43,779 nucleotides of DNA from Pseudomonadota bacterium (GTDB lineage Bacteria > Myxococcota_A > UBA9160 > UBA4427), in the NCBI GenBank assembly GCA_022361175.1, contig JAKSBN010000082.1:1-43779 (forward strand), given 5' to 3'. Position numbers and translations under genes: made by a program. The notes below the pieces were generated by a model. That model saw only the letters and a list, made by a program, of their open reading frames with translations, did no database searches and was not told the DNA's origin. This document shows positions 23,747-31,588 of the stretch, piece after piece (positions within the stretch are counted from its first letter, which is position 1; every line of letters starts with the position of its first letter).

Positions 23747-24040
23747 CTACCAGCGGCCGCGGCCGCCGCCGCCGCCACCTCCGCCGCCGCCCATGCGACG
23801 GCGCTCTTGCGCCTCGTTCACCCGGAGCGGACGCCCTCCCATCTCGTGACCGTTGAGCTTGTTGATCGCCTGGTCGGCGTCGGCTGCATCCATCTCGATG
23901 AAGCCGAAACCGCGCGAGCGACCGGTCTCGCGATCGGTAATCACTGCAGCGGAGTGCACAGTCCCGTACGACGAGAACAGGTCCCGCAGTTCGCCCTCGG
24001 TAGCACTCCAGGGAAGGTTTCCGACATAGATCTTCTTCAC
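23747..24040 (-). CDS. RRM-type glycine-rich RNA-binding protein
   Basis: Single RNA-recognition-motif protein, 97 residues, of the bacterial/plant glycine-rich cold-inducible kind. RNP2 is KIYVGNLPW at residues 3-11, RNP1 is RGFGFIEM at residues 43-50 with both aromatic RNA-stacking positions, and a short Arg-rich hinge leads to a run of glycines ending GRGRW. The start is GTG at 24040. It has a strong terminator right after the stop and about 380 bases of upstream space, consistent with a single-gene, perhaps temperature-regulated, transcript. Confidence 0.93.
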   Translation of the reverse strand: MKKIYVGNLPWSATEGELRDLFSSYGTVHSAAVITDRETGRSRGFGFIEMDAADADQAINKLNGHEMGGRPLRVNEAQERRRMGGGGGGGGGGRGRW

Positions 24041-24423
24041 GCTCGTATACCCCGTGCCCGAATGACTTCGAGCCTGCTGGCGAGTCCGCTCTGGAGACGA
24101 CTCCGTTCTGCGGCACTTGCCCTTCGAACAACGCAAGCCCCGTGCTCGCGCGTTGCCTTCGAAACGGGCCTCATACCGACTTACGAACTGAGATGGGACT
24201 CGGAAGGAAATCGGGGCGGGGGCTGTTCCTAGGCAGTCAGGAGAGTAGAGAAAGGAATTCCAGGGTGCCACGCAGCGACGGCGACGGCGCGGTCACCGAT
24301 AATTGGCGAAACCGATGTGTGAGAAACGCCACCCCGGGGAACCCCGACGTGGCGACCGTCACCGGGAGACACGCGAACGTGTGACGGATCGGCCTGCAGC
24401 GGCGGTCGATCCGAGCCGTCAGC
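24041..24423. other. Long intergenic region upstream of the RRM gene
   Basis: 383 bases without a supportable gene between the enoyl-CoA hydratase stop and the RRM start. It is slightly less GC-rich than its surroundings around 24180-24320. It presumably holds the RRM promoter and leader. I see no clear -35/-10 pair, hairpin array or cold-box sequence, though a GTATAC element lies just upstream of the GTG. Confidence 0.5.
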
Positions 24424-25125
24424 TCAGATCCAGTGCGCCAGCAGGGGCTCGGCGTCCTCCTCGACGATGCGGCGCAAGCGCGCCTGCACCGGTTCTCGCA
24501 GCTGAGCCTTCACGGCCGCGTAGGCCGACTTCTCGGACCGAAGCCGCGCCTCTTCCACTGCCTCCGCCAGCAGCGACTCGGCGGGAACCACCCGGTCCAA
24601 CAAATCCGCCAGCTCTGCAGCGTCCGGCGCGTAGACGCCGCTGCCCAACACCAGCCGCCGCGGCGCTGGAACCTCGGCCCGCACCACCTCGAGGGGACCG
24701 GCCGGGAAGGGAATGCCCGCGTCCACCTCGGTCAACCCCAGGCGAAACTCACCGGCCGCGGCAAAGCGGGCGTCCCCCGTCAGGGCCAGCACGAAGCCCC
24801 CGCCCAACGCGTGCCCCGAGACGGCCGTCACCAGCGGCTTGGGCAAGCCGTACAGCGCCGCGACCATGCGATTGATCCCCCGCAGCATCGAGGCCCGATC
24901 TTCGACGGTGTAGTCCGGGACGACCCGCGTATCGATCCCGGCCGAGAAGACCCCGGGTGCGCCCGTCAAGACCACGGCACCGCAGGCGGCGTCTTTCGCG
25001 GCGGCCTCCACAGCAGCCGCCACGGCCGTCACGAGTTCCAATTCGATGGCGTTGACCGGTGGACGCGCGAGCGCAATCACCCGCACCGACCCGTGGTCCG
25101 TCTGCTCCACCCGTTCGTCGGACAT
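24424..25125 (-). CDS. Enoyl-CoA hydratase/isomerase family protein
   Basis: Crotonase-fold enzyme, 233 residues. The oxyanion-hole strands are GVFSAGIDTRVV and VSGHALGGGFVLAL, and LGLTEVDAGIPFPAG carries the glutamate often used in hydration. The frame is open further upstream, but ATG 25125 is chosen because GGAG precedes it and the product then begins like the family. It probably acts on an acyl-CoA in fatty-acid metabolism; hydratase and isomerase activities cannot be separated by sequence alone. The family-length C-terminal helices are complete. Confidence 0.92.
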   Translation of the reverse strand: MSDERVEQTDHGSVRVIALARPPVNAIELELVTAVAAAVEAAAKDAACGAVVLTGAPGVFSAGIDTRVVPDYTVEDRASMLRGINRMVAALYGLPKPLVTAVSGHALGGGFVLALTGDARFAAAGEFRLGLTEVDAGIPFPAGPLEVVRAEVPAPRRLVLGSGVYAPDAAELADLLDRVVPAESLLAEAVEEARLRSEKSAYAAVKAQLREPVQARLRRIVEEDAEPLLAHWI

Positions 25126-25169
25126 GGCCACTCCGTCGCGTTCGTCGAGCGTCGTTTGCATGCGAGAGG

Positions 25170-25844
25170 CTAGCTCGGCCGAAATAAAACGTACTCGCGC
25201 AGGCCGTCGACGCGCACCTCGCCCCGCCGCTCGAATCCGTGGCGCTCGTAGAAGGGGAGGTTTCTCGGGTTGCCCGTGTCCAGCACGACGCCGCGCGACG
25301 AGCCGTCTGCACCAGCCCAGTCGACGGTCCAGGTGACCAAGCGGCTGCCGACGGCGCGCCCCTGATGCGCGCGACGGACCCCCACGAGCGCGATGCCGTG
25401 GGCGGGCTCGGGAACGGCGACCGCTTCCACGGCCTGGTTGTAGCGCGCGAAGCGCCCGGCTCCCTCCGCGCCGCACTCGGCCGCCAGCGCTGCCTCCAGC
25501 TCGCGCACGGCTTCTGCGGCCGGCTCGACGTGGGGCGACACGGCGTACAGAACGCCCACCAGCTCTGCGTCGCAAAACGCGCCCTGCACGGGATGTCCCT
25601 GCGCCACGTGCCAACGATGCCCGACCGTCGCGTAGCTGCGCAGCCGATCGAGGTAGCCGGGCGCGGCCGCATCGAAGCACCACGCCAGCGTCGGATCGGA
25701 CGCGAAGGCTTCGACCAGGACGTCCGCCGCCGCGGCCTCGAAGCCGGGGGGGAGGGGACTCAGCTCGCAGTCGGCGGCCGGGCCGCGACGGCTGCGCGGG
25801 TTCGGTCCGCCCGTCACGGGGTCTTCCGGGGGCATTCGCTTCAC
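25170..25844 (-). CDS. GNAT family N-acetyltransferase
   Basis: GNAT protein, 224 residues. ADVLVEAFASDPTLAWCF opens the domain, then RSYATVGHRWHVAQGHPV, VGVLYAVSPHVEPAAEAV and motif A as HQGRAVGSRLVTWTVD, followed by GVVLDTGNPRNLPFYERHGFE. This order is typical of the family that includes many uncharacterised acetyltransferases with an alpha-helical N-terminal half. The start is GTG at 25844. It precedes the enoyl-CoA hydratase on the same strand with a small gap, so they may be co-transcribed. Confidence 0.88.
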   Translation of the reverse strand: MKRMPPEDPVTGGPNPRSRRGPAADCELSPLPPGFEAAAADVLVEAFASDPTLAWCFDAAAPGYLDRLRSYATVGHRWHVAQGHPVQGAFCDAELVGVLYAVSPHVEPAAEAVRELEAALAAECGAEGAGRFARYNQAVEAVAVPEPAHGIALVGVRRAHQGRAVGSRLVTWTVDWAGADGSSRGVVLDTGNPRNLPFYERHGFERRGEVRVDGLREYVLFRPS

Positions 25845-25890
25845 CAGCGGTACGAATTCGTCCGCGGTGAGAAGTTACCACGCGCCCCGG

Positions 25891-26427
25891 CTACCCCCGG
25901 TAGTAGGCCGGCCAGACGAGGGCGTCGAGGACGGCCGTCTGAATCCAGAACGGCACGCTGCCGAGCGCCCCCGCCCACACGAGCCAACCGCCGCGCCGCC
26001 ACGCCAAGAGCCACAGCGTCACCAGGAGACCGGTGGAGCCCACGGCCACGACGGCCAGGACCAGCCGAATCAGCGCGAAAAGCGGACCGCTCGGCGACTC
26101 GATCAGCCACGCCGTAAGCGGCAGCCACATCGCCGATGGAATCAACACCAGCGCGTAGAGCACCGTGATCCAGCGCAGCCGTACGCGCGTGTACGCCTCC
26201 AGCTCGTCGCCGCTGATGCAAAACACGAAGAGCGCCGTGAAGGGAAAGTACCCGGCAGCGGCCGAGAACATGCAGACCGTGTAGAGGGGCCGTAGCGGAT
26301 CCGGCACGCCGCCCCAGAGCCCGTCGCGAATGGCGGGCGTCATGGCGAAGGCCAACGCGTAGCTGCCGAGAACCGCCAGGCCACCGGCGACGTTCAAGCC
26401 CGCGAGGACGTACTTCTCTCGATCCAT
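25891..26427 (-). CDS. Five-helix membrane protein, unknown
   Basis: Integral membrane protein of about 178 residues with five likely transmembrane segments, conserved charged loops (YTRVRLRWITVLYAL) and a Trp-rich C-terminal end (VWPAYYRG). No family recognised. The start is ATG at 26427, next to GGGGGAGGAG. A cysteine-free, small, compact membrane protein like this is often conserved but unannotated. Confidence 0.65.
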   Translation of the reverse strand: MDREKYVLAGLNVAGGLAVLGSYALAFAMTPAIRDGLWGGVPDPLRPLYTVCMFSAAAGYFPFTALFVFCISGDELEAYTRVRLRWITVLYALVLIPSAMWLPLTAWLIESPSGPLFALIRLVLAVVAVGSTGLLVTLWLLAWRRGGWLVWAGALGSVPFWIQTAVLDALVWPAYYRG

Positions 26428-26590
26428 CACTCCTCCCCCGAGGCTCCGGGTTTCCCGTTCTGGTTCGCCCCACACCCGCGATTGGATGCGTCGGGGCGCC
26501 AGGACGGTTCGCGGGCGGGGTGCACGGGGCTCCACAAGTCCGCGTCTCGGCTAGAGGCCGGCCGTTCGGCGACGGGCCCGCACGCGTGGG

Positions 26591-27484
26591 TCAGAACAGC
26601 TCGACCACCTGTTCGACCAGGCTCTCGGCCTGCACCTCCAGCTGCTCCAGCTGGGACTCGTCGACGTCCAGCGCCGCCAGGCTGTCTTCCGCCAGCGGCC
26701 CGAGTTCGAAGGTCGGGAAGGGGCCGATGCCGAGCTTGTCGCAGAAGCCGTCCGCGATGCGCACGATGTGGACGTCGTCGGAGACGAGCGCGGCGACGGG
26801 GGAGAATCGACTCTCGGCCACCTCCACCACGAAGTCGGGAAGTCGGCTGCGCCGTAGGTACCCGGCGCCCAGGTTCCCGCCCAGAATCGAGGCCATCTCC
26901 GCCACGCGATCGCTCGCCGGCGGGCGCAAGAGCTCGCCCTGGACCACGCCGCGGGCGATCAGCTTCAAGAGCAGCATGGTCCCCACGTCGCGGAAGAGGC
27001 CAGCCAAGAACGCCCGGTGGGCGTCGCCGCACTTGAGCTCTCGACACAGGTAGCGACCCACGTAGGCGCCGCCGAGAGCGCCGCGCCAAACCTGCTTCCA
27101 GGTGTCGGCGAAGATCTGGTACTCGAGCCGGTTGTCCACGTTGTAGATGCTCGCCGCGGCTGCCGCCAAGACGATGTCGGCTGCCTCGTCGAGCCCCAAG
27201 CGCATGATGGCGTCAGCGGCCGTCTCCACCGGCATCGCGCTGGCGAAGAGCGCCGAGTTCGCCACGTCGAGGATCTGCGACAAGAGCGAGGGGTCCTGCC
27301 GCACCAACTTCTCGACCTCGCTGACGGCCGCGTCGCGATTGCCCTCCAGCAGCTCCAGCAGCTTGACCGCCACCAGCGGGAAGACGGGCAAGTCGCCTTG
27401 GTGGCGCTCCGAAGCCTCGACGGCCCACTGGCACCAGGTGTCGATGGGGGCTTCCGGCAGAATCCGCGGGCGTCGCATGGTCAT
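26591..27484 (-). CDS. HDOD domain protein with degenerate HD motif
   Basis: HDOD-domain signalling protein, 297 residues. LPVFPLVAVKLLELLEGN opens it, then LVRQDPSLLSQILDVANSALF, AIMRLGLDEAADIVLA and AFLAGLFRDVGTMLLLKL. In active HD phosphohydrolases the last block is H-D; here it is R165-D166, so the metal site is not intact, in line with HDOD domains generally being non-catalytic. The last 60 residues form an acidic helix rich in Glu and Leu. Such proteins often act in two-component or c-di-GMP control. Confidence 0.88.
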   Translation of the reverse strand: MTMRRPRILPEAPIDTWCQWAVEASERHQGDLPVFPLVAVKLLELLEGNRDAAVSEVEKLVRQDPSLLSQILDVANSALFASAMPVETAADAIMRLGLDEAADIVLAAAAASIYNVDNRLEYQIFADTWKQVWRGALGGAYVGRYLCRELKCGDAHRAFLAGLFRDVGTMLLLKLIARGVVQGELLRPPASDRVAEMASILGGNLGAGYLRRSRLPDFVVEVAESRFSPVAALVSDDVHIVRIADGFCDKLGIGPFPTFELGPLAEDSLAALDVDESQLEQLEVQAESLVEQVVELF

Positions 27485-27579
27485 GCCAAGGCTTATCGGA
27501 TGCGATCGCGCGCGCTCGACCGGGCTTCTCCTGAGGGCGAGCCCCCTCACGGTTCTGTCTCGGAGGCTCGGGGGACCGT

Positions 27580-27930
27580 TTACCCGAGACGGGTCAGGAG
27601 CGATTCCTCGACCCGCCGGTCCAACGGGGCGGCGTCCAAGCTCGCGATCGGCAGAGTCGCCGCGCTGCTGAGAAGGAGCCGGCGGTCGAAGCGCCCCGCA
27701 ACGCGTCGAGTGCGATCTCCGCCTGGCGCGGCGTGTAGCCACTGGTGTCGGTCACCCAATCGAACGCGTCGTTGCCGACGCCGCGGGCGACCGCCTCGGG
27801 ATCGTCGCGGTCTGCAAGGCGTGCCCAGTGCGACCCGCAGTTCAGGAGCGATACCCGATGGCGCGAGCGCAGCGGTCCGTCGCCAGCGTGCGCCCCATGA
27901 AGACCGGCCCCCGATCCGCAGAACGCGCAC
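27580..27930 (-). pseudogene. Decayed NAD-dependent epimerase/dehydratase (extended SDR)
   Basis: Three reading frames together spell a degraded extended SDR. VRVLRIGG (GTG 27930, with GGAAGAGG upstream), then after a frame change PVFMGRTLATD, then after another HRVSLLNCGS and DRDDPEAVARGVGNDAFDWV with TDTSGYTPRQAEIALDALRG, and after a third frame change RFDRRLLLSSAAT. In intact relatives these follow in a single frame as the Rossmann core (GGtxFxGR...HxVxLxNRG...DTxGYxP...SSxxxY). The gene is also truncated after the SSAA block. It lies divergently beside the histone-fusion gene. Confidence 0.7.
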
Positions 27931-28031
27931 GCGGGCCTCTTCCGCGCGCAACGTCGCAGATGCCCTCGCGCCGGAGCCCTGCCCGTTCCGGCGCAGGGGG
28001 CTACGCTGTGTCTCCAACCACGGAGAAGCGA

Positions 28032-28529
28032 GTGACGAGCGACCCGCACTGGCGCCGCTGCAACGCCTGCAAGGAACCGATCCCGCTGCGCGCCACCTAC
28101 TTCGTGTGCAGCGTGTCCACCTGCAATCGCAAGCGAACGGGATTGGCCTTCTGCTCGGTCTCGTGCTGGGAGGTGCACCTGCCCGGCGCCAACCACCGCG
28201 AGGCCTGGGCGGAGGAACGCACCGCGCCCGGCCAGCGCGAGACGGCCGCGCCCGCACCGACCAAGAGCACCAAGACCGGTGTCCGCCGCGTGGTCCGGCC
28301 CCAGGCGAAGCCCGCGCCCGCCACCTCAAACACGCCGGTCCCCGAAGAGGTACTGATCGTGGCGAGTCGGCTGAAGGACTACGTACGCGCTCGCTCCGGC
28401 TTCAACACTTCGGAACGGGTACTCGGCCCGCTGTCGGCCATCGTGCGCCGCGCCTGCGACGAGGCCATCGAGGCCGCCGCCCGCGACGGGCGCAAGACCG
28501 TGTTGGACCGCGACATTCCCGAGCCCTAG
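28032..28529 (+). CDS. Zinc-finger / histone-fold fusion protein
   Basis: Protein of 165 residues with two parts. Residues 8-56 have a cysteine-rich zinc-binding domain: CNAC (10, 13), C26, C31, C41, C45 and two histidines at 49 and 55, with RKRTGLAFCSVSCWEVH. A basic, Pro/Ala/Lys-rich linker covers about 63-104. Residues 106-162 read as a histone fold: VASRLKDYVRARSGFNTSE (helix 1 and loop), LGPLSAIVRRACDEAIEAAA (long helix 2), then GRKTVLDRDIP, the loop and start of helix 3 seen in archaeal and bacterial histones (RKT...D). The start is GTG with GGAGAAG upstream. Probably DNA-binding. Confidence 0.8.
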   Translation: MTSDPHWRRCNACKEPIPLRATYFVCSVSTCNRKRTGLAFCSVSCWEVHLPGANHREAWAEERTAPGQRETAAPAPTKSTKTGVRRVVRPQAKPAPATSNTPVPEEVLIVASRLKDYVRARSGFNTSERVLGPLSAIVRRACDEAIEAAARDGRKTVLDRDIPEP

Positions 28530-28556
28530 CCCGACCCGCCGGCGAGGGAAACCCGT

Positions 28557-28838
28557 CTACTCACTTACCTCGACGCCGCGCCAGAAAGCCACGTAGTCCT
28601 TGATCTCGGCTGCCGCGGGCTTCGGGTCCACGTAGGTCCAGGCCGCGTCGCGGTTCTCCGCGTCACCGACGCGCACGCGAAAGTAGGTGGCCTCTCCCTT
28701 CCAAGAGCAGATCGTGGTCTTGTCGCTGGCGGCGAAATGCTCGCTCGCGAGCGACTCGCGCGGGAAGTAGTGGTTGCCCTCGACGACGATCGTCGCATCG
28801 CTCTCGGCCAGCGTCTGACCGTTCCAAGTGGCCTTCAT
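28557..28838 (-). CDS. DUF427 domain protein (minimal)
   Basis: Compact DUF427 protein, 93 residues, consisting of one domain: MKATWNGQTLAESDATIVVEG, NHYFPRESLASEHF, TTICSWKGEATYFRVRVG and a C-terminal DYVAFWRGVEV. All family blocks are intact. Function not established. It is the second DUF427 gene in the window; the longer one at 1264-1839 has a divergent, extended version. It sits 27 bases beyond the convergent histone-fusion gene. Confidence 0.9.
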   Translation of the reverse strand: MKATWNGQTLAESDATIVVEGNHYFPRESLASEHFAASDKTTICSWKGEATYFRVRVGDAENRDAAWTYVDPKPAAAEIKDYVAFWRGVEVSE

Positions 28839-28894
28839 GGCGCCTCCTCCGTGCTCTCCAGCTCGACTCTACCACCGCCCGCCCGCCGCTTCTC

Positions 28895-29668
28895 TCACCC
28901 GGGTTTGCGGGCGAAGAAGGCGAGCCGGCCGGGCAGCAGCTCGAACGCGCCGTAGCGCCGCGAGACGCGCACGCGAAACCCCGCCTCTCGCAGCTCGCGC
29001 GCGATCGTCTGGCGATCGTCGATGGCGGCGCGGTGGCGCTCGTGGCTGCGCCGATAGGACGCGCCGCGGCGGCGGAATACCGTGATGTCGCGCGTCAAAC
29101 GCGAACGCTCTCGGTCCTCCTGGACGTCCACCAGGACGGCCCAGTCGTCTCCGGCGCGCCAGCCGCGCTGCGCGAACGAGTGGCCCCGCGGAGGTACGAG
29201 CAGATCGAAGATCAGCCGACCTCCCGGCTCGAGGGCGCGAAAGGCGCGCCGAAAGAAGGGCGCCAGCCCCGAGTTCCCCGCGCAGCCGGGGGAGCGATAG
29301 CTCAACACCTCGCCGATCGCCGTCGCGGCCGCACACGCGGGCCAGCGGAAGCTGCGCACGTTGGCTCGCTCCAAGCGGGCGGCCGGAGCGGTGCGGCGCG
29401 CGATCTGCAGCAACTCGGGCGACGCGTCGACCCCGAGCGCGTCGTAGCCGGCGTCGGAAAGGGCTCGCAGCCAGGTGCCATCGCCGCAGCCGAGGTCGAC
29501 CACCAGGCCGGACGGCGTGCCGCCCCCGCCGAGAGTGGCCAGCAGCCCCGGCGCCGCACCGCGGGCGACGCCGCCGAAACCCGCGTGCTGGACGTAGGCG
29601 AGGTCGCGCTGGTAGAGATAGGCGGCGGCCTGAGCGCGGCGCCCCACGGCGTGCGGAGCCCGGGTCAA
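28895..29668 (-). CDS. SAM-dependent methyltransferase (class I)
   Basis: Class I methyltransferase, about 257 residues. Motif I is VVDLGCGDGTWLRALSDAGY, followed by LGVDASPELLQIARR, and EVLSYRSPGCAG in the motif II position. The C-terminal half (GWRAGDDWAVLVDVQED, then RSHERHRAAID and REAGFRVRVSRRYG) resembles small-molecule methyltransferases related to the UbiE/Tam group. I set the start at TTG 29668, which overlaps the DUF2007 gene stop as TTGA and has GGAG nearby. Substrate unknown; coupling with a zinc-ribbon protein is notable. Confidence 0.85.
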   Translation of the reverse strand: MTRAPHAVGRRAQAAAYLYQRDLAYVQHAGFGGVARGAAPGLLATLGGGGTPSGLVVDLGCGDGTWLRALSDAGYDALGVDASPELLQIARRTAPAARLERANVRSFRWPACAAATAIGEVLSYRSPGCAGNSGLAPFFRRAFRALEPGGRLIFDLLVPPRGHSFAQRGWRAGDDWAVLVDVQEDRERSRLTRDITVFRRRGASYRRSHERHRAAIDDRQTIARELREAGFRVRVSRRYGAFELLPGRLAFFARKPG

Positions 29669-30216
29669 TCCTGGTACTCCAAGCCACACGCGCGGCAGCG
29701 CAAGCCCACCGACGCCACGGCCGGCGGCGGCGCGCCCAGCAACCCCAGCAGCGACGCCCACCAACCGCGCCGCCGAACCGGCGTCGGCCCGGCCACGCCA
29801 CAGCGGGGACAGGCGGCCGACAGAGGCTCGCTCGAGAGGCTGGCGGCTTCGGCGGCCAGGTCGCCGAACACCGACAGGATCGCACGCGCGCGCTCCGCAT
29901 CCTCCGCGCGCACCTGCAGCTGGACGCCGCCCGCCACCACACCGTAGGGCCACGCCAGCCCCGCCAGATGGGCGTTGGCGAGAAACGATTCGATGCCCTC
30001 CGCGCGCAGCGCGGACTGCGCGGCGAAAGCGGAGTGGGGCTCGCTGAAGGCGCGAACGCGCACCAAGTCCGTCCATTCGACCGCGGGCGGCTCCGGCGCA
30101 GGACCCGGTTGAAGGAGCGCGGCACAGTGGCCGCAGTGCAGGACCGAGTCCTGGTACTCAACCGTCGTGCCGTCGTCGCTCTGCGCGGGGCACCCCGGGT
30201 TGGCACAGTGCTTCAT
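29665..30216 (-). CDS. DUF2007 protein with two zinc ribbons
   Basis: Protein of 183 residues with three parts. The N-terminus has a zinc ribbon (C4, C9, C28, C31; LHCGHC). The centre (LVRVRAFSEPHSAFAAQSALRAEGIESFLAN...GVQLQVRAEDAERARAIL) is a DUF2007 domain, a ferredoxin-like fold related to PII-type signal-transducing proteins. The C-terminus has a second ribbon (C136, C139, C174, C177) interrupted by a hydrophobic WWASLLGLLG segment. DUF2007 proteins are mostly uncharacterised. It overlaps the methyltransferase gene by four bases. Confidence 0.8.
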   Translation of the reverse strand: MKHCANPGCPAQSDDGTTVEYQDSVLHCGHCAALLQPGPAPEPPAVEWTDLVRVRAFSEPHSAFAAQSALRAEGIESFLANAHLAGLAWPYGVVAGGVQLQVRAEDAERARAILSVFGDLAAEAASLSSEPLSAACPRCGVAGPTPVRRRGWWASLLGLLGAPPPAVASVGLRCRACGLEYQD

Positions 30217-30304
30217 TCGCCGAGCCCCGTGTCCCGTCGCGGCGACCGAAACCGCTCTGGCGGCCGCCGGGACGTTCAGCGTATCACGCCCCGTCCTCCC
30301 GGCG

Positions 30305-31030
30305 TCACCAGGCGCGAGCCAGCACGCCGAGCGCCGTTGCGGTGGAGAGCATCAGGACCAGCGGCCGGATGGAAGTGTCGGAGATGCGGTTCCGAAGCGG
30401 TGCGGACAGCGCGAAGCCCAGGGCCATGGGTGGAACCAGGAACAGCGACAGCCCCAGTTCCACCCAGCCGAACCTTCCGACGGCGGCCAACGCCGCCAAG
30501 GAGAGCAGCGTGCCGATCACGAAGAAGCCGGCGAGCGTGCCGCGCAGCCGGGCGGCCCCTTCGCCCTGATAGAGGAGCGCCATGGGCGGCCCCCCGATCG
30601 AAGAGATCGTGCCCATGAGCCCCGCCAGCGCTCCGGCCACTGCGGTGGTCCCCGTCGTGGGGCGAACGCGAAGGCCCGCCAGGCTGAGCACCACGGCGGC
30701 CAACACCATGGCGGCGAAGACGAGGTCGAACACGTCGGGCGAAGCCCAGACGAGAAACAACGCCGCGAGCGCCGTGCCGCCGATGCGGCCCAGCAGCGCC
30801 GTGGCCATGCCGCCCAGATCGATGTGCGCCCGATCGCGGTGGGCCATCAAGCCCGTCAGCACGAGACTGGAGGCCAAGAGCGGCCCCGGGACGAGCGGCG
30901 CGTGGACCAGCAACAGGACCGGGGCCGAGACCAGCGCGAGCCCGAAGCCCGCAGCGGACTGAACCGCCGCCCCCGCGGTGGCGATCGCCAGCACCAGGAT
31001 CGCCTCGGGAACGCCAAACGGCAGCGACAC
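30305..31030 (-). CDS. TSUP family transporter (TauE/SafE)
   Basis: Membrane transporter of the TauE/SafE sulfite-exporter family, 241 residues, with about eight transmembrane segments. The conserved motifs are GAAVQSAAGFGLALVSAPVL in the first repeat and GLMGTISSIGGPPMALLYQ in the second. Members move organosulphonates, sulphite or related anions; the substrate here is unknown. The start is GTG with GAGG upstream. It stands alone between the DUF2007 and VOC genes. Confidence 0.92.
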   Translation of the reverse strand: MSLPFGVPEAILVLAIATAGAAVQSAAGFGLALVSAPVLLLVHAPLVPGPLLASSLVLTGLMAHRDRAHIDLGGMATALLGRIGGTALAALFLVWASPDVFDLVFAAMVLAAVVLSLAGLRVRPTTGTTAVAGALAGLMGTISSIGGPPMALLYQGEGAARLRGTLAGFFVIGTLLSLAALAAVGRFGWVELGLSLFLVPPMALGFALSAPLRNRISDTSIRPLVLMLSTATALGVLARAW

Positions 31031-31095
31031 ATCGAACCTCGTGGACAGACGCTACGACGTGGAACGCGTCCGACTGTACCCCACGACGGCGCCGT

Positions 31096-31485
31096 TCAGC
31101 GCGGCTCCGACGGATCCCGGTGACAGACGACTTCCAGGTTGTGGCCGTCCGGGTCGAGGACGAAGGCCGCGTAGTAGTGCGCGTGATAGTGCGGCCGGAG
31201 ACCGGGGCCACCGTTGTCGTTCGCTCCGGCCGCCATGGCGTCTGCGTAGAAGGCCTCCACCTCGGCGCGACTCGCCACCCGAAAGGCCACGTGAACGGGT
31301 TGGATCGGCGGCGCCTGCCGCACCACCGCGAAGATGGAGTAGTCGCCGGTTCCGTAGCCGACGGCGACGTCACCGAAGTCGCGCACGCGTCGATAGCCCT
31401 GGGGCGACAGGACCGCGTCGTAGAACGCCGCGCTCTTCGGAACACTGGCGACGTAGAGATTCAGATGATCGAGTGTCAACGACAC
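31096..31485 (-). CDS. VOC family (glyoxalase/bleomycin-resistance fold) protein
   Basis: Vicinal-oxygen-chelate protein, 129 residues. LTLDHLNLYVASVPKSAAFYD, GVAV-type strands, PVHVAFRVASRAEVEAFYAD and FVLDPDGHNLEVVCH provide the metal-ligand pattern (H, H, E). Members include glyoxalases, dioxygenases and isomerases; the function is unassigned. The start is GTG at 31485, chosen because GGAGAG lies upstream and the product then begins with the first strand. Confidence 0.9.
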   Translation of the reverse strand: MSLTLDHLNLYVASVPKSAAFYDAVLSPQGYRRVRDFGDVAVGYGTGDYSIFAVVRQAPPIQPVHVAFRVASRAEVEAFYADAMAAGANDNGGPGLRPHYHAHYYAAFVLDPDGHNLEVVCHRDPSEPR

Positions 31486-31588
31486 CGGAGCTCTCCAACG
31501 GGGACGCCTAGGTGTACTGCAGATTGGCGGCTTCGTCTTGGCATCGTGGTTTGCTGCAGTCGGCGGCGCTGGGAACCCGCGCCCCGGT

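Noticed and set aside
23747..23800. Glycine-codon run as a tandem repeat or expansion
   Set aside because: It is the normal Gly-rich tail of this RRM family, not an independent repeat array.
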